Shown here piece by piece: positions 62,434-64,000 of a stretch of 64,000 nt of DNA; position 1 is the stretch's first letter; each line of letters opens with the position of its first letter. The stretch spans positions 1-64,000 of the forward strand of contig JAHISX010000053.1 in assembly GCA_018817915.1 (NCBI GenBank), given 5' to 3'. The notes beneath the pieces are model-generated. The model worked only from the letters and a program-made list of their open reading frames with translations, ran no database searches and was not told where the DNA came from. Position numbers and translations under genes: made by a program. The DNA comes from Bacillota bacterium (lineage in GTDB: Bacteria > Bacillota_I > Bacilli_A > Acholeplasmatales > Acholeplasmataceae).

Positions 62434-63642
62434 TTATAATTTTTTCAAAATAACAGCAGTACCCATACCGCCACCAATACAAAGACTAGCTAGTCCATAA
62501 GTAACTGAAGGTTGTTTTAACATTTCGTGAAGTAATGTAACAATGATTCTATTACCACTAGCTCCAACTGGATGGCCTAATGCAATTGCACCACCATTTA
62601 AGTTCGTTTTTGATAGAATGTCTTCTTTTGTAACTTGATGTTCTTCAACTAATTCTTTAATCACGCCAAGAGATTGAGCAGCAAATGCTTCATTGAGTTC
62701 AAAAAGATCAATTTCTGCTAATTTAAGATTTGCATGTTTTAATGCTTGTCTAATTGCTGGTGTAGGTCCTAAACCCATAACGGAAGGATCAACAGCACCT
62801 TGACCAATGCCAACAACTTCAGCAAGTGGCTTTAAATTAAATTTCTTGACAGCATCTTCACTAGCAAGGATAACGAAGCTTGCTCCATCGTTAATACCTG
62901 AAGAAGATCCTGCAGTTACTGAACCATCTTTTTTAAATGCAGGTCTAAGTTGAGATAGTTTTTCTAGTGAAGTATTTCTATTGATATATTCATCTTGATC
63001 GAAGATGATGTCACCTTTACGATTTTTAATAACAACTGGAACAATTTCATCCTTAAATTTACCAGCATCTTGAGCCTTCATTGCTTTAACTTGTGATTCC
63101 CATGCAAAGGCATCTTGTTCTTCACGTGTTAAATGATACTTTTCAACAATGTTTTCAGCTGTGACACCCATATGATAGCCTTCAAAGGCATCAGTTAATG
63201 CATCATAGAGCATATGATCTCTCATTGGTTGCTCACCCATCTTAATACCACTACGTACTTGTGAAGTCACAAGATAGGGTGTTCCACTCATTGATTCAGC
63301 TCCACCAGCTACAACTAATTGATGTAAACCCAAAGCAATGTTAGAATAACCATTCATCACAGTTTTCATTCCACTACCACATACCATATTGACGCCATAC
63401 GCAGGGACTGTGTTAGGTACACCGGCATGAATAGAAATTTGGCGAGCTAGTCCTTGCTTAAGACCAGCGGGTAAAATGTTTCCTACAAGTACTTCATCAA
63501 TTTGTGCCTTATCAATTTGTGTTTCATCAAGTAATGTTTTCAAAACCTGTGAACCGAATTCTGCTGGATGAAGAGGAGCAAGTGATCCCATGAAAGATCC
63601 AATCGGACTTCTTTTTGCACCAACGATAAAAACTTTTTTCAT
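62434..63642 (-). CDS. Acetyl-CoA C-acetyltransferase (thiolase)
   Basis: NMVCGSGMKTVMNGY, NEAFAAQSLGV, NLNGGAIALGHPVGASGNRI, LCIGGGMGTAVIL. Confidence 0.95.
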   Translation of the reverse strand: MKKVFIVGAKRSPIGSFMGSLAPLHPAEFGSQVLKTLLDETQIDKAQIDEVLVGNILPAGLKQGLARQISIHAGVPNTVPAYGVNMVCGSGMKTVMNGYSNIALGLHQLVVAGGAESMSGTPYLVTSQVRSGIKMGEQPMRDHMLYDALTDAFEGYHMGVTAENIVEKYHLTREEQDAFAWESQVKAMKAQDAGKFKDEIVPVVIKNRKGDIIFDQDEYINRNTSLEKLSQLRPAFKKDGSVTAGSSSGINDGASFVILASEDAVKKFNLKPLAEVVGIGQGAVDPSVMGLGPTPAIRQALKHANLKLAEIDLFELNEAFAAQSLGVIKELVEEHQVTKEDILSKTNLNGGAIALGHPVGASGNRIIVTLLHEMLKQPSVTYGLASLCIGGGMGTAVILKKL

Positions 63643-63659
63643 TTAATTTCTCCTTTGCG

Positions 63660-63673
63660 TAAAAGCGCTTTCA
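63660..63673 (-). promoter_or_regulatory. cre-like operator (CcpA-type)
   Basis: Minus strand TGAAAGCGCTTTTA; 13/14 match to TGWAARCGYTWNCW and nearly palindromic; ~17 nt upstream of thiolase ATG. Confidence 0.6.
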
Positions 63674-63792
63674 GTATTTTTTAAAAAAGTTAGCATAAAT
63701 AATAAAAAACTATCACAATGGCTTTATTGCTATTATGTTTCAAAATGTAAGCGATTTATAATAACTTGAACAATTATTCATAGTACGATTTC

Positions 63793-63821
63793 ATATTATC
63801 ACATGCTCATTATTTTGTCAA
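63793..63821 (-). promoter_or_regulatory. Strong sigma-A-type promoter of thiolase-Liv operon
   Basis: Minus strand TTGACA-17 bp-TAATAT (consensus -35). Confidence 0.75.
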
Positions 63822-63857
63822 TCAATTTAAATCATTATATATAGAATTAAATAAAGA

Positions 63858-63884
63858 AGAAAAAATAACGAATAAACGTTACTT
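63858..63884 (-). terminator. Intrinsic terminator after the upstream etfA-like gene
   Basis: Minus-strand RNA TAACG-TTTATT-CGTTA followed by TTTTT. Confidence 0.65.
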
Positions 63885-63900
63885 TTTCTCCATCCATCAT

Positions 63901-64000
63901 TTATTCATAATGCTTCATTGCTAGAATTTCTTCCTTTAGTAAAGGCAATACAAGTTTTGCATCTGCAACGATAGAAACATCAGCAATATCAAAAATTAAA
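63901..64000 (-). CDS. etfA: Electron transfer flavoprotein alpha subunit, C-terminus (truncated by window edge)
   Basis: Reads ...LIFDIADVSIVADAKLVLPLLKEEILAMKHYE*, resembling the EtfA C-terminus (IFxVADYGIVGDLxxVVPxLxEE). Confidence 0.65.
   Translation of the reverse strand, partial: LIFDIADVSIVADAKLVLPLLKEEILAMKHYE

Noticed and set aside
53470-63642. Reading the operon as a complete PHB biosynthesis cluster
   Set aside because: No hydrolase has the PhaC G-x-C-x-G box, all three have Ser nucleophiles, and there is no phasin-like gene in the window.
1-64000. CRISPR arrays, rRNA or tRNA genes, intact insertion sequences, restriction or toxin-antitoxin systems
   Set aside because: No regularly spaced repeats, rRNA cores, tRNA-like cloverleaf/TPsiC signatures, intact transposases or defence gene motifs were seen by reading the sequence and ORF track.

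Overview
This is a 64 kb, AT-rich, densely coded chromosomal segment of a low-GC Firmicutes/Mollicutes-type bacterium. I read it as Acholeplasma-like: it uses TGA as a stop at several ATGA gene junctions, so it is not a Mycoplasma code 4 genome. Positions 1-49.8 kb are mostly housekeeping. They include pepV, thyA-dfrA-plsC, pyrimidine-nucleoside phosphorylase, an SPFH/NfeD membrane cluster, a TPP riboswitch with thiT, recU, RNase J, rarA, apt, relA/spoT, dtd, a T-box leader with GNAT-hisS-aspS-msrA-dCMP deaminase, lspA-rluD, rnhC, mutS2, trx, truB-ribF, darA, rpsO, pnp, L25, rnpB RNA, a CaCA antiporter divergent from two CorB/CNNM-type transporters, lepA, hemW, a tyrosine recombinase, deoB, a cysteine desulfurase, a DsbD/CcdA-like redox protein and an asparaginase. 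Positions 49.8-50.9 kb are a coding-poor region that looks decayed. Positions 50.9-63.7 kb are the most unusual part: a minus-strand, apparently co-transcribed 12-gene set of thiolase, SDR/FabG, a KASIII-like protein with an altered catalytic motif, LivH-LivM-LivG (with a ~270 aa N-terminal extension)-LivF-LivK, a CoA-transferase and three alpha/beta hydrolases, one with a PhaZ-like GWSxGG box. It has a strong promoter and a near-palindromic cre-like site, and the C-terminus of an EtfA lies just upstream. I propose it as an import and catabolism system for short-chain or hydroxy-acyl substrates. Two structured leaders with terminators also sit between the divergent cation-transport genes. No database search or folding was run; all family calls come from reading the proteins.
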